Of a stretch of 64,000 nt of DNA, positions 17,815-32,126 are shown in pieces. The first letter of the stretch is position 1; each line of letters begins with the position of its first letter. Source of the stretch: Candidatus Brevundimonas phytovorans (GTDB taxonomy: Bacteria > Pseudomonadota > Alphaproteobacteria > Caulobacterales > Caulobacteraceae); contig CP119309.1 of the NCBI GenBank assembly GCA_029203145.1, positions 955,001 to 1,019,000 on the forward strand, written 5' to 3'. The notes under the pieces are model-generated. The model ran no database searches and was not told the origin of the DNA. It saw nothing but the letters and a program-made list of their open reading frames with translations. The translations under genes were made by a program, and so were the position numbers.

Positions 17815-20465
17815 TCCGCCTCCCAGATCCGAGCGACTTCGCCCAGCCGCTCGGTCGCGGCGGGGAGTTTGCGTTTGCAATAGGTGGCGCCGGCGTTGGC
17901 CGGCAGGGCGAAGGCGAGATCGTCATAGTCGCCGCCGGTATCGGGGCCAGGCAGGGCCGCGCCGCCGGCGAGGCTGGTTCTGGCCGCCCGGAGATAGCCC
18001 GTGATCTCGGTAAGCACCGCCTCGGGATCGTCGAGTTGGAGATCGACCGGCTCACGCGGGTAGAGCAGCGAAGCGCTGATGGTGACGTCGTCGCCGAGGA
18101 GCGCCTTCACCGCGAAGGCATAGAGGCAGCGCTGCAGCTCGCGTCCGCCGTTCAGGCGAATGTCGCCGCGTGGCGGCCGGCCGGTCTTGTAATCGCGAAC
18201 GAGCGCACGCTTGCCGTCGCCCGAAATATCGAGCCGATCGATATAGCCGGCGATGTTGAAGCCGGTGTCGGGAATCGTGACCGGCGCGTTCGTGTCCCAC
18301 GGCGCGGCCGCGTCCGACTTTGGCTGCGAGCCGCCGAACGGCACCTCGCCGAAAGCGCGGGCGCCGGGCAGGATTTCGTCGCCGTAGGCTAGGGCGCGGC
18401 CGGCCATCAGGCGTGCGTCGTCGAGGATGCGGCCCCAGATGACGGCCGGCGGAACCGGACGCACGCTCTCCCAATCGGCGGCGACGGCTTGTGCGGCCCG
18501 GGCGACCGCCGTTTCGATGGTCTCCCTGTCGGCGGCGGCGAGCCCGCCGCCGGTTTCGAGATCGCGCAGGGCGCTGTCGAGAACCATGTGGACGAGATCG
18601 CCGATCCCGAGCGCATCGAGCACCAGCGGTTCGGCGCTACTCTGCGGCTCGCGCCATCCGAAGGCATAGATCCACACGAAGCTGAGCGGATTGCGCAGCA
18701 GGCGGCGCAGCGAGCTGGCCGACTGGGTGCGATCGAGGATGGCGAGCACAAGGGGATGGTCGGCGCGCACCAACCCGTCATGGGGCGTGATCTCGGTCTG
18801 TCGCCAGTCACGCCAGCAGCCCTGCGCGCCGATCGCTTGCGGATCGACGGCGAAGTCCTGCGGCCGGGCCATGAGACGGTCGGTTTCGCTGAAGGCGTGG
18901 GCGGGCGTCGCGTTGCGGCGCAGGTAGGTTTCATCGCCATGCCCGGCGAGCAGCGGACTGCGTCCGAGCAGGCGTCCGTCGGCATCGCGCCGGGCGCGTG
19001 ACAGAACGACCGCGCCGGCGGTCGTGGCGAGGATCGTCTCGAAGTCGCGGCGGTCAGCGAGATTGACCGGCAGCGGATCGAGCACCGGGGTCGGGATGAT
19101 ATGGTCCGGGATCAGCCGGTCTTCGGCGATCCCGCGCGGCCAGCGCGAGGAGTTGAGGCCCAGGAGCCGCACGAAGCGGCGCGGCGACGCCGCAAGCGCG
19201 CTGGCCGGCATCCAGGCGACGCAGACGCAGGCTTCCAGACCGTCGTCCTGCTTCAAGGTTTCCAGCGTCGCGTCGATCGAGGCGGCAGGCCCGGCGAGCA
19301 GCGCCTTGCGCCAGATCGCGAGCGCCCGGCCCTTGAGGAAGGCGTCGCCGATCTCGGCGGCGGCGGAGGGGCCTTGGGTCAGAAGCTCGACGCCTGCGCG
19401 CAGCGCCGGGGCGTGATCGGCACCATCGGGCCAGTCTTCGGGCGTCAGGCGGGCGAGCAGACGGTTCCAGGCGCCCGATGTCGAAAGCGGGGCGTCTGTC
19501 GGCAGGACGCGCAGCCAGCCTTCGGGGAGGGTTTCGAAAGGTCCGCTGTCCCGGCACAGCGTGGCCAAGCGGCGCAGCCGCGACTGCGACAGGCCGCGTA
19601 CGACGATGTCGGCCAGCGCGGCGGCGGCCTGGCCTTCGCGCGTGGCGACGGTCCGGACGCCGTGAACGAAGTGCAAGTCGATATTGGCGTCGGCGCGCAG
19701 AGCCAGGAAGTGATCGTCATAGTCCGCGGGCGAAGCGGTCGCGAGGGCGATTTCCGAGGGCGATACCCCTGCGGCCAGGAGGCTTCGCACCCAGCGCATC
19801 GCCTCGATGGCCTCGTGATAGGCCGTCGCCGCGCTCATGGCGCTGACTTCGGGCGTTTGCGCCGGCGCGCGCGACACGGCGACGTCCATGCCCTTTAGCC
19901 ATGCAGGCGCGTTCCTTGGGCCGGCGGTCCATTGCACGGGAATATGGGCGGTGAGCGCCTGAAGCAGCGAGCGCCAGCAGGGCGAGAGTTCGGTCAGGCC
20001 GATGATTTCCATCGGACCGAGCACCGCCGGCGCATGCGCGAGGCGGACGGTTGCGGCGGCGACGATGTCCAGGGGGCGCATCATGCCGGCCGGAAGCTGA
20101 TCGAGGACGGCGGCTTCGAGGCGCGCGATTGCGCCGAGACGAGGATGATCGGCGGCGCGCGCGGCAAGGTCGATGCCGGCGCGCCAGGCTTTATGCAGGG
20201 TGTCAGCCGCTGCATCGATCATGCCTGGCAGGGCCTTGATGCTGTCCAGCTCGGCCATCGGCGTCACAGGCAGGGCGGCCTGGATGGCCGCGCGCAGACT
20301 CTCGTCGTCGATCGGACGGACGAAACCGCCGGCCAGCCGCACCGCGGCCTGCTCGAACGACATGATCTGGAGACCGTGACGGCCGTCACGCCCTGCCGCC
20401 AGGCGGCCTTCCCGTATGGCGAGGCGGCCGTGAACGACCAGGGTGGATCGATAGGCGATGGTCAT
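17811..20465 (-). CDS. AddB-like PD-(D/E)XK nuclease
   Basis: An 884-residue partner of the AddA-like helicase. The C-terminal nuclease is clear: GYIDRLDISGDGKRALVRDYKTGRP (about 740-765) carries the D..DYK catalytic pair, and ELQRCLYAFA supplies the QxxxY-like motif. Cysteines before and after the nuclease (for example ATYCKRK near the end) are too few to prove an AddB-type Fe-S cluster. The N-terminal half looks like a degenerate helicase fold without a Walker A, as in AddB. It is the first gene of the leftward operon, divergent from the WYL-led operon across 221 bases. Confidence 0.82.
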   Translation of the reverse strand: MTIAYRSTLVVHGRLAIREGRLAAGRDGRHGLQIMSFEQAAVRLAGGFVRPIDDESLRAAIQAALPVTPMAELDSIKALPGMIDAAADTLHKAWRAGIDLAARAADHPRLGAIARLEAAVLDQLPAGMMRPLDIVAAATVRLAHAPAVLGPMEIIGLTELSPCWRSLLQALTAHIPVQWTAGPRNAPAWLKGMDVAVSRAPAQTPEVSAMSAATAYHEAIEAMRWVRSLLAAGVSPSEIALATASPADYDDHFLALRADANIDLHFVHGVRTVATREGQAAAALADIVVRGLSQSRLRRLATLCRDSGPFETLPEGWLRVLPTDAPLSTSGAWNRLLARLTPEDWPDGADHAPALRAGVELLTQGPSAAAEIGDAFLKGRALAIWRKALLAGPAASIDATLETLKQDDGLEACVCVAWMPASALAASPRRFVRLLGLNSSRWPRGIAEDRLIPDHIIPTPVLDPLPVNLADRRDFETILATTAGAVVLSRARRDADGRLLGRSPLLAGHGDETYLRRNATPAHAFSETDRLMARPQDFAVDPQAIGAQGCWRDWRQTEITPHDGLVRADHPLVLAILDRTQSASSLRRLLRNPLSFVWIYAFGWREPQSSAEPLVLDALGIGDLVHMVLDSALRDLETGGGLAAADRETIETAVARAAQAVAADWESVRPVPPAVIWGRILDDARLMAGRALAYGDEILPGARAFGEVPFGGSQPKSDAAAPWDTNAPVTIPDTGFNIAGYIDRLDISGDGKRALVRDYKTGRPPRGDIRLNGGRELQRCLYAFAVKALLGDDVTISASLLYPREPVDLQLDDPEAVLTEITGYLRAARTSLAGGAALPGPDTGGDYDDLAFALPANAGATYCKRKLPAATERLGEVARIWEAE

Positions 20466-20686
20466 GGCCGCTCTCCTTCCGGGCGTCTCTCGACGTTGGG
20501 GCGCCGCGTCAGCGGCGGCGAACGCCGCCTGCCAGCCGGTGTGCTGTCCCGAGTGCTGCCGTACATGCTCCCTCCCGCCTGCATCCGATCGTCCATTGAC
20601 GAAAGCCCCTAATGGGAATAATAATTACACGGACGGACATTGGTTGTCCATATAGTTTTTATGCTCATTAAACCGAGACAGAAGCG
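20466..20686. promoter_or_regulatory. Divergent promoter region with candidate WYL operator
   Basis: This 221-base spacer must drive both the AddB/AddA-like operon (left) and the WYL-helicase-methylase operon (right). It is AT-rich near 20610-20675. A short inverted repeat, GGACA-N5-TGTCC, lies at 20635-20649, about 37 bases before the WYL start. WYL regulators of defence operons (BrxR/CapW type) are known to bind palindromes near their own promoters, so this is the best operator candidate. Confidence 0.5.
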
Positions 20687-21571
20687 ATGGCAGAGGCGGC
20701 GACGACGTTGAAGTGGGGGGTGGGGCGCCGGCTCGAATTCATTGAGTTCCGGCTGTTCTGGGAGGGCTCGATCAATCGCGCCGGCCTGGTGGAGGCGTTT
20801 GGCGTGTCGGTTCCTCAGGCGTCGAAGGATCTGACGCTCTATCAGGAGCGGGCGCCTGGAAACATGGAATATGACACGCGCGCCAAGCGCTATGTCGCCG
20901 CCGAGAAGTTCATGTTGCGCTTCCTCGATCCTGATCCTTACGTCTATCTCGCGCAGCTTCGCTCGGTCGCCGAAGGGGCTGTGCCGTCACATGATTCCTG
21001 GATTGCGGCCCTGCCCAGCGTCGATGTCGCGCTGACGCCGAGGCGCGACATCGACATTGAGGTTTTGCGCAAGATCCTTGACGCCAGCCGCGAGGGCGTC
21101 TCCATCGAGGTCTTCTATCAGTCGATGAACACGGCGCGACCGGACCCGATCTGGCGGCGCATCACGCCCCACGCCTTCGGCTATGACGGCTTTCGCTGGC
21201 ACGCCCGGGCCTATTGCCACCTTGAGCATAAGTTCAAGGATTTCCTGCTTCCGCGCATTCTGGATGTGGGGGCGAAGGGCGAGCCGGGGGAGACTGGCGA
21301 GCGGGACTGGCTGTGGAACAACTATTTCGACGTCATGATCGGCCCGCATCCCGCGCTGACGGCGAGCCAGAAGAAGGTCGTGGCCAAAGACTACGGGCTC
21401 GATCAGGGTAATGGCGTGCTCACGGTGCGTTATGCGATGCTTTTCTATGTTTTGAAGCGCCTGGGGTTGCTGGGTGATGCTGCAAAACAAAGCGCCCATA
21501 CCCAGCATATCGTGACAATTAACCGCAAAGAAACTGAGGCCGCGCTCGAGCGGGCGGAGCTTCAGCTATGA
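20687..21571 (+). CDS. WYL-domain transcriptional regulator (BrxR/CapW-like)
   Basis: A 294-residue regulator with an N-terminal winged helix (RRLEFIEFRLFWEGSINRAG, then FGVSVPQASKDLTLYQE at about 10-65), a WYL domain (about 125-205, with ISIEV-type VSIEVFYQSM, ITPHAFGYDGFRWHARAYC, FKDFLLPRI) and a C-terminal extension. Proteins with this layout repress phage-defence operons and are thought to sense a ligand, perhaps nucleic acid, through WYL. It is the first gene of the operon, 24 bases before the helicase. It is clearly related to the regulator at 40127-41038. Confidence 0.9.
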   Translation: MAEAATTLKWGVGRRLEFIEFRLFWEGSINRAGLVEAFGVSVPQASKDLTLYQERAPGNMEYDTRAKRYVAAEKFMLRFLDPDPYVYLAQLRSVAEGAVPSHDSWIAALPSVDVALTPRRDIDIEVLRKILDASREGVSIEVFYQSMNTARPDPIWRRITPHAFGYDGFRWHARAYCHLEHKFKDFLLPRILDVGAKGEPGETGERDWLWNNYFDVMIGPHPALTASQKKVVAKDYGLDQGNGVLTVRYAMLFYVLKRLGLLGDAAKQSAHTQHIVTINRKETEAALERAELQL

Positions 21572-21595
21572 ACGAAACGGGGGGGGCGCTGACTG

Positions 21596-25095
<3,500 letters not shown>

Positions 25096-25099
<4 letters not shown>

Positions 25100-28000
25100 C
25101 CGCGACCTCCCAGATGGCGACGGCGTCGGCCGCGTGGCCCGACTATTTCCAGCCGATCCAGGACCGCGCCACCAAGCGATGGGATCAGCTTGAGGCTGAT
25201 CCTGAACTTGCAGGGCCTTGGCACCAGCTTTTCAAGCAGGTCCAGAGCCCTCGCCATATCCTCTCTGAGTTGCTCCAGAACGCCGACGATGCTGGCGCCA
25301 GCGAAGCCTGTGTGTCCATCGAGAATGAGCGCTTCGTGTTCGAGCACAATGGCGAGGATTTCATTGAGGCCCACTTCGCCTCGATCTGCCGCTTCGGCTA
25401 TTCCAACAAGCGGGCCCTTCACACGATCGGGTTTCGAGGGATCGGGTTCAAGAGCACCTTCAGCCTGGGCGATCGTGTCGAGCTTGTCACGCCGACCCTG
25501 GCGGTCGCCTTCGAGCGCGCACGGTTCACCCAGCCGCATTGGATCGACGGTCGCAATCTGACGTCGGGCGTCACGCGCGTCGAAGTGGAGATCGCCGATG
25601 CGCGGGTGCGGCGGGAGGTCGAAAAGAACCTCGATGAATGGTTGAAGAGCCCGGTTTCACTGCTCTTCTTCAAGAAAATCCGACGCTTGCGGATCGGCGA
25701 CAGCGAGGTGCATTGGCAGAGCCTTGGGCCCGGCCCCATTGCCGAGAGCGAATGGATGGCCCTCGATGAGAAGGCGGACGATCCCTTCCTGTTGGTGCGA
25801 TCGGGCGAGGAAGCCTTTCCGGACGAGGCGCTCGACGAGATCCGCAAGGAGCGGATGCTGGGCGCTGAAGACAGTGGTGATTTCCCGCCCTGCCGGGTCG
25901 AGATCGTGCTGGGCGCGAAGGGCAGACTCTATGTCGTGCTGCCGACCGGGGTTGAAACGGCGCTTCCCTTCGCTTGCAATGCGCCCTTCATCCAGGACCC
26001 AGCGCGTCTCAAGATCAAGGATCCGGAGACCTCGCCGACCAATCGCTGGCTTCTGAACCGGGCCGGCGACCTTGCCGCAAGCGCGATGATGGAGTGGCTG
26101 GAGAAGGCCGGCGCCAGCGCGCAGGATCGGGCGGACGCCTATGGTCTGCTTCCCGATGTTGACCGGGAAGCGACGACGCTCGAGGGGGCGTGTGGTGCGA
26201 TCGTCGAGCTGGCGTTTGACGCGGCGATCGATGGGCGCTCGTTGTTGCTGACCGAAGAGGGACAGCTTGTCGCCGCCAAGGGCGCCGTCACCGTTCCGCG
26301 GCCGATATTCGACATTTGGCCGGCTGACCAGGCCATGGCGTTGCTCGACGCCACGGCCCGTCCCGCCCTGTGCCAGCATGTCTCGTCGAGGGATCGGACC
26401 AAGCTGGTCCATTGGGGGCTGGTCGAGGAGTTCTCGAAGTCTGATCTGCTGAAACGCCTGCGGAGCCATCACCTCCCTCGGCCCTCGACCTGGCGGCATC
26501 TGTTGAACCTGTGGGCCTATATCGCGCCCGAGGTGACGGGCTGGCAGTGCCATGACGCCGACAGCCTGCGGATTGTGCCGGTGCAGGGCAAGGACGTGCT
26601 CTACGCGGCGTCGGAGATCGTTCGGCTTGGCGAGAAGAAGCTGCTTCAGTCGGAGGAAGACTGGGAGTTCCTCGCCAGCCATCTGATCGTGCTTAACCAG
26701 AACTGGACCCGGTTCCTCGCCGAACAGCGCCGTGACAAGGCGGAGGGAGAAGGCCGCAACGACCCGATCGAGGCGGCTTTCGCGGTGCTGGAAGAGATCG
26801 GTCTCGACGGCACGAGTGACGTCAACGCCGTGATCGAACGCGTCGCCGCCGACTATTTCGGCTCGGGGCAACCGAAGCTGGCCGAGTGCGTCCAGCTCGC
26901 TCAGATCGCAGCCAAGCTCGGCGTCACCGTTGGGGAATCCTTCCGCTATGCCTGCGCCGATCGGACGCTTCGGCCGATCGGCAAGGGCGTTCTGTTTGAT
27001 GAGAATGGCGCGCTGGAAGAGCTGCTGCCCGAGACGGTGCGGGCGGCGCAGCTTTTGCACGGCGACTATGTAGCAAGCTTCAAATCCTGCTCGCGCGAAG
27101 ATTGGCTCCGCTGGGTGTCGTCCGGCCGTGGGGGGCTTTTAACATTCGCGCCGCTCGTTCAGAAGCGCCAGAGCGTCTATGGCCGGCAGCAACTTACCGC
27201 GGAGGCGCAGGCGCGCGGTGCGCGCGGCCTGCTCTACTATCCCTATGTCACCAACCAGTTCGTCATTGAGGACTGGGACTTCTCGTCCGACTATTGGCGG
27301 CATTGGGAGGCGTTGTCGAAGGCGGACGCCGGCATCTGGGCCAAGATCGCCGGCAAAATCCTGGATCAGCGCGACGCCTATTGGTCGCGCGCCGTCAGCG
27401 CTCGCCTGTCGCAGGTCGCGACCACGGGCTCAACGCGATCGGTCACATCAGAACGCCTGCTGGCGGACTGGTTGATGAAGCTGCGCGCAAAACCCTGCCT
27501 TCCCGACACGCGCAACATAATCCAGCTTCCGGCGGACCTGGTGCGCCGGACGCCCGAGACAGAAGCCTTGATCGACGTCGAGCCCTTTGTGCATGCACTG
27601 CTCGACCGGGAGACGACGCGCCCTTTGCTCGATCTTCTCGGGGTCCGCAGCACGCCGAGCGGCCCCGGACGTTTGCTCGACCGGCTGCGCGCCCTGGCGA
27701 AATCCGACAAGGCTCCGGCCCATGAGGTTGAGAAATGGTATCGTCGGCTCGACCAGCTGCTCGACGGCTGCTCGACTGCCGACGCGCAGAACATCAGAAC
27801 CGCCTTCAAGGCGGAGAAACTGATCCTCGCCCAGGACGGCACGTGGGTGACGTCAGGCGGCGCCTTCCTGGCGGGGGACGAGGAGGATGTTCCTGGCGCA
27901 GCGGTCGTGCGCGGGTCCGTGCTCGATCTCAGTCTGTGGCATCGTATCGGCGTCGCCGATCGCCCTTCGGCGGACCTGGCGTTGCAATGGCTCGGGACGC

Positions 28001-29325
28001 TGGCCTCGGGCAAGGTGCTGTCGACCGACGACGCCCGGCGGGTTCGCACCCTGTTGGTCCGATACCCGACCCGCATCTGGGAAGAGTGCGCGCACTGGCT
28101 GAACCTCGTGGGCGAGTGGGCGCCGATCGAGACGCTCGGCTATGGCCTGAGCATGCAGACCCTGTTCCGGTGGAGCCATCTGCACGAATGGGTCAAGCGC
28201 AAGACCGCTGATTTTCAGCGACTGTCGGGGGAGATTCTGCAGGCGCCGCCGTTCTCGGCGTTGCCGGCCTTGTCGGACCTTGTCGAAGAACGCTTCCACC
28301 AGCCGTCGCTGTTGGCCGGCATGGACGATCACCGCGCCTGGCTCACGGCCTTCGGAACCCAGCTCGGGCGGATTGAGCTTGCCGATGCGGTCGAGACCGA
28401 GCGTGTGCGGGCGCTGGCGGAAGCGATCGCGGCGACGATCTGGGTCCAGACCCCCAAGCTGGAGGTTGTGCCCTATCTCGAGGGCGTCCCGGCGGGGACC
28501 GCACGGCTCACCGATATTCTGTGGCTCGAGCGCAAACTGTTTGTCAGCCCATTATCCAAGGCCAAGCTCGCCAAGCGGGTGCCGGAAGAGATCGGCAGGC
28601 CCCTGAGCGCGGACATTCGCGCAGCGCTCGCCTATGCGTTCGAGCGGTCGCCCGAGGATATCAAAGAATATCTCGAGGAGAATTTCACGCTCGGTCCCCA
28701 GCAAATCGCCGCCGCTCCGATCGTCGAAGTCCAACTCCCTGCCGAACCTGGCGATGATGATGGCGTCGACCAGGCCGCGGAAGACGAACGCGGTGATGCC
28801 GAGCCGGTGGATGCGGATGATCTCCTCCTGGCGGACGAAGATGAGACGGCGCCGAAGCCTGAGCTCGTCTCGCCAACCGTGGAACCGGATCGAGAGCTGA
28901 TCGAGACGGAGATGGCGAGCAGGCCCCGCGTCGCGCCGAAGCCGCCTCGCCCCAGTGTCATGGCGCGGTTTGCGTTGGCTGAAGGCTACAAGGCTGACGG
29001 CGAGGACCGTTTTTTCCATGCGGACGGGAGCTGGATCGGTCGCGCCAACGGGACACGTTTTCCGTGGGAGCGCCGCTCGGCAGGCGGCGAGGTTCTGCGG
29101 CATTATTATCCCAAGGACCATTGTCTGGAGCACGAACCGCTCCAGCTCGAGGCCGATCTCTGGGGGCTGCTCGACCAGAAGCCGGACCTCTATTCCTTCA
29201 TTCTTATCAACCCGGAGGGTGGTCCCGTCGAGATGACGGGCGCCCGCCTGCGCGCCCTGCGCGACGGCGGCGAACTGACCATCCATCCCGCAACCTACAG
29301 GCTGGTTTATGACCTCGACGACTAA
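25096..29325 (+). CDS. Giant sacsin-type GHKL ATPase
   Basis: A 1409-residue protein whose first ~250 residues form an Hsp90-like (sacsin N-terminal) ATP-binding domain. The N-box is HILSELLQNADDAGAS, the G1 box is FEHNGEDF, and the lid is HTIGFRGIGFKSTFSLGD. The following ~950 residues are unrecognised and mostly helical. An acidic linker rich in Asp/Glu lies at about 1205-1265. It is followed by a compact C-terminal domain with GSWIGRANGTRFPW and HYYPKDHCLEHE segments. It starts inside the helicase stop codon and overlaps the methylase gene by 17 bases. I infer it is a conformational switch or scaffold of the complex; its biochemical role is unknown. Confidence 0.85.
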
Positions 29326-32113
29326 CACCAAGAAGAAATTGATTGAGGTTGCGATCCCGCTTGAAGCGATCAACGCCGCCTCCGCACGCGAAAAGTCCAT
29401 CCGGCATGGGCATCCGTCCACGCTGCATATGTGGTGGGCGCGGCGGCCGCTGGCGGCGTGCCGCGCGGTGCTGTTCGCCCAGCTTGTCGATGATCCGTCG
29501 AGCGACCCCGGGAAATTCCCCACGCCCGAAGCGCAGGAGGCCGAACGCAAGCGCCTGTTCGGCATCATTGAGGAACTTGTGGTGTGGGAGAACTCGACCA
29601 ACGAGGAAGTGCTGGAACGCGCCCGCGCCGAGATCCGCAATAGCTGCGGCGGCGAGCTGCCGCCGGTCTATGATCCGTTCTCGGGCGGCGGTTCGATCCC
29701 GCTGGAGGCGCAACGCCTCGGTCTGCCCGCTTATGGGTCCGACCTGAACCCGGTCGCGGTGATGATCGGCAAGGCGATGATCGAGATCCCGCCGAGGTTC
29801 AAGGACAAGCAGCCCATCCATCCGGGCGCGAAGGACCGGCAATTCTACCGCAACGCCGAGGGGCTCGCCGAGGACGTCAAATATTATGGCGAGTGGATGC
29901 GCGAGAAGGCGTGGGAGCGCATCGGGAATCTATATCCGCAGGTGGAGCTGTCCAAGGAATATGGTGGCGGCCAAGCGACAGTAGTTGCCTGGATCTGGGC
30001 GCGAACGGTGCCTAGTCCCGATCCAGCGTTTGCCAACGTCCAGGTGCCGATCGCTTCAAGCTTCCTGCTCAGCACCAAGACCGGCAAGGAGGCTTGGGTC
30101 GAGCCTATCGTCGATAAGCAGGCCAAGACCATTTCCTATCGGATTAGGCATGGCGGAACCAAAGCCGAGATCGCCGCGGCTAAGGAAGGGACCAAGGCGG
30201 GTCGTGGCGCGAATTTCCGATGCCTTATGTCGGATACCGCCATCACCCCTGACTATGTGAAGAGCAACGGACGCGCTGGTAAGATGGGCCAGACGCTGAT
30301 CGCGATCGTCGCCGAAGGCCATCGCACCCGTGCTTATGTTGCACCTACGGATATGCACAGAACGCTGGCCTTGTCGGCAAAGCCTGCGTGGAAGCCCGAG
30401 GCCAGCCTGCCGAACGATCCTCGCAATTTCTGGACGGTAGACTACGGACTCACGACCTTCGGTGATCTATTCACTGATCGTCAGTTGGTGGCCCTGAATA
30501 CCTTTAGCAGCCTAGTGCATGAGGTGCGTGCGCAGGTCGAGGTTGATGCGTCGGCTGCAAGCAAATCCTCCAACACGGCCCCGCTGCGTGATGGTGGTGA
30601 TGGCGCAAAGGCATATGCGGAGGCGGTGAGTGTATATTTGGCTTTCGCGATCTCGAAATTAACAAACCTCGGCTCAACCGTGACAAGCTGGATGAGCGAT
30701 CGAGGAGCCCTGCGCGAAACTTTTGCTCGCCAAGCGATTCCGATGGTCTGGGATTATGCTGAAGTCAACTTCTTCTCGAACTCAGGGGGGAATTGGTCGA
30801 CGCCGGTCGATAAGATCAGCAGGGCAATTGCAGATTTCCCCGCGTCAGGAATTGGATCTGTTAAACAAGTGAATGCTGGGGAAGTGATTTATGAGGCTGG
30901 AACGGTAATTTCATCCGATCCGCCCTATTATGACAACATCGGATACGCAGACCTTTCAGATTTTTTCTTTTGCTGGCTCAAGCCTAGTCTAAAAGAAATC
31001 TACCCATCGATTTTCGGTGTTTTGGCGACGCCGAAAACTGAAGAATTGGTTGCGACCCCTTATCGGCACGGCGGTGCGGATGCAGCGGAGAAGTTTTTCC
31101 TTGAAGGAATGACGGCGGCAATTGGAAGAATGGCTGACGGAACGGCCGCAGATTTTCCCGCCACGATCTACTATGCTTTCAAGCAAAGTGAAGTTGAGCA
31201 GGAAGGAATCAGCTCAACGGGCTGGTCCACCTTTCTGCAAGCGGTTATTTCCGCTGGTTTTTCTGTGCTCGGCACATGGCCCATTCGTACCGAAAGCCCC
31301 GGGCGGCTGATCGCCAAGGGCACCAACGCCCTCGCCAATTCGGTCGTTCTCGTGTGCCGAAAGAAGGAAGCCACGGCCGAAATCATCTCACGTGCCGAAT
31401 TCATCCGTGCTTTGAAACGCGAGCTGCCGCCGGCGATCGCCGAGCTTCAGGCTGCCAATATTGCGCCGGCAGACATGCCGCAGTCGGCCATCGGCCCCGG
31501 CATGGGTGTGTTCTCGCGCTACAAGGCCGTGCTGGAATCCGACGACAGCCCGATGAGCGTGAAAACTGCGCTTCAGCTCATCAACCGGGAACTGGATGAA
31601 TATCTCGGCGGCATCCAGGGCGAGTTCGACGCGGACACGCGGTTCGCCATCACCTGGTTTGAGCAGAATGGCATGGGCAAGGGCGAATACGGTACGGCCA
31701 ACAGCATCGCCACCGCGCGCGGTATCTCTGTCGATAGCGTCAAGCACGCCGGTATCGTCGAAAGCGCCGCCGGCAAGGTCCGTATCCTCTCTCGCGACGA
31801 ACTCGCCGGGGATTGGGAGCCGGAAAGTGATGGCCACCTGACGGTGTGGGAATGCCTCCAGCACCTGGTCCGCCTGCACGAGAAGGACGGCATCTCCCAC
31901 GACACCGCCGTCCTGATGAAGAAGATCAACACCCAGGCCGAGGCCGTGAAAGATCTCGCCTACTGCCTTTACGACATCAGCGCTAACAAGCGGAAGGATG
32001 CCAAAGAGGCCACGGCTTACAACGCCCTGATCGCCGACTGGACCGAGCTGACAAAGGCCGCGGCGGCCATTCACGACACAAGCGGCGATCGTCAGATCCG
32101 GTTGGATATTTAA
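29309..32113 (+). CDS. DUF1156 adenine-specific DNA methylase
   Basis: A 934-residue N6-adenine methyltransferase. The DUF1156 N-terminus reads IEVAIPLEAINAASAREKSI and HMWWARRPLAACRA. The SAM site is YDPFSGGGSIPLEAQRLG with YGSDLNPVA (about 127-152). The catalytic motif IV is SDPPYYDNIGYADLSDFF (about 534-551). Residues 220-640 should include target recognition, and this part is visibly poorer in GC than the flanks. Such methylases mark host DNA in BREX-like systems; that role is inferred. It overlaps the ATPase gene upstream and precedes the DUF499 gene by 13 bases. Confidence 0.9.
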   Translation: MTSTTNTKKKLIEVAIPLEAINAASAREKSIRHGHPSTLHMWWARRPLAACRAVLFAQLVDDPSSDPGKFPTPEAQEAERKRLFGIIEELVVWENSTNEEVLERARAEIRNSCGGELPPVYDPFSGGGSIPLEAQRLGLPAYGSDLNPVAVMIGKAMIEIPPRFKDKQPIHPGAKDRQFYRNAEGLAEDVKYYGEWMREKAWERIGNLYPQVELSKEYGGGQATVVAWIWARTVPSPDPAFANVQVPIASSFLLSTKTGKEAWVEPIVDKQAKTISYRIRHGGTKAEIAAAKEGTKAGRGANFRCLMSDTAITPDYVKSNGRAGKMGQTLIAIVAEGHRTRAYVAPTDMHRTLALSAKPAWKPEASLPNDPRNFWTVDYGLTTFGDLFTDRQLVALNTFSSLVHEVRAQVEVDASAASKSSNTAPLRDGGDGAKAYAEAVSVYLAFAISKLTNLGSTVTSWMSDRGALRETFARQAIPMVWDYAEVNFFSNSGGNWSTPVDKISRAIADFPASGIGSVKQVNAGEVIYEAGTVISSDPPYYDNIGYADLSDFFFCWLKPSLKEIYPSIFGVLATPKTEELVATPYRHGGADAAEKFFLEGMTAAIGRMADGTAADFPATIYYAFKQSEVEQEGISSTGWSTFLQAVISAGFSVLGTWPIRTESPGRLIAKGTNALANSVVLVCRKKEATAEIISRAEFIRALKRELPPAIAELQAANIAPADMPQSAIGPGMGVFSRYKAVLESDDSPMSVKTALQLINRELDEYLGGIQGEFDADTRFAITWFEQNGMGKGEYGTANSIATARGISVDSVKHAGIVESAAGKVRILSRDELAGDWEPESDGHLTVWECLQHLVRLHEKDGISHDTAVLMKKINTQAEAVKDLAYCLYDISANKRKDAKEATAYNALIADWTELTKAAAAIHDTSGDRQIRLDI

Positions 32114-32126
32114 GGGGGAACGGGAC

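Noticed and set aside
14335..17883. Long rightward frames across the AddA-like gene
   Set aside because: They are arginine/glycine-rich antisense frames; the leftward gene carries all helicase motifs.
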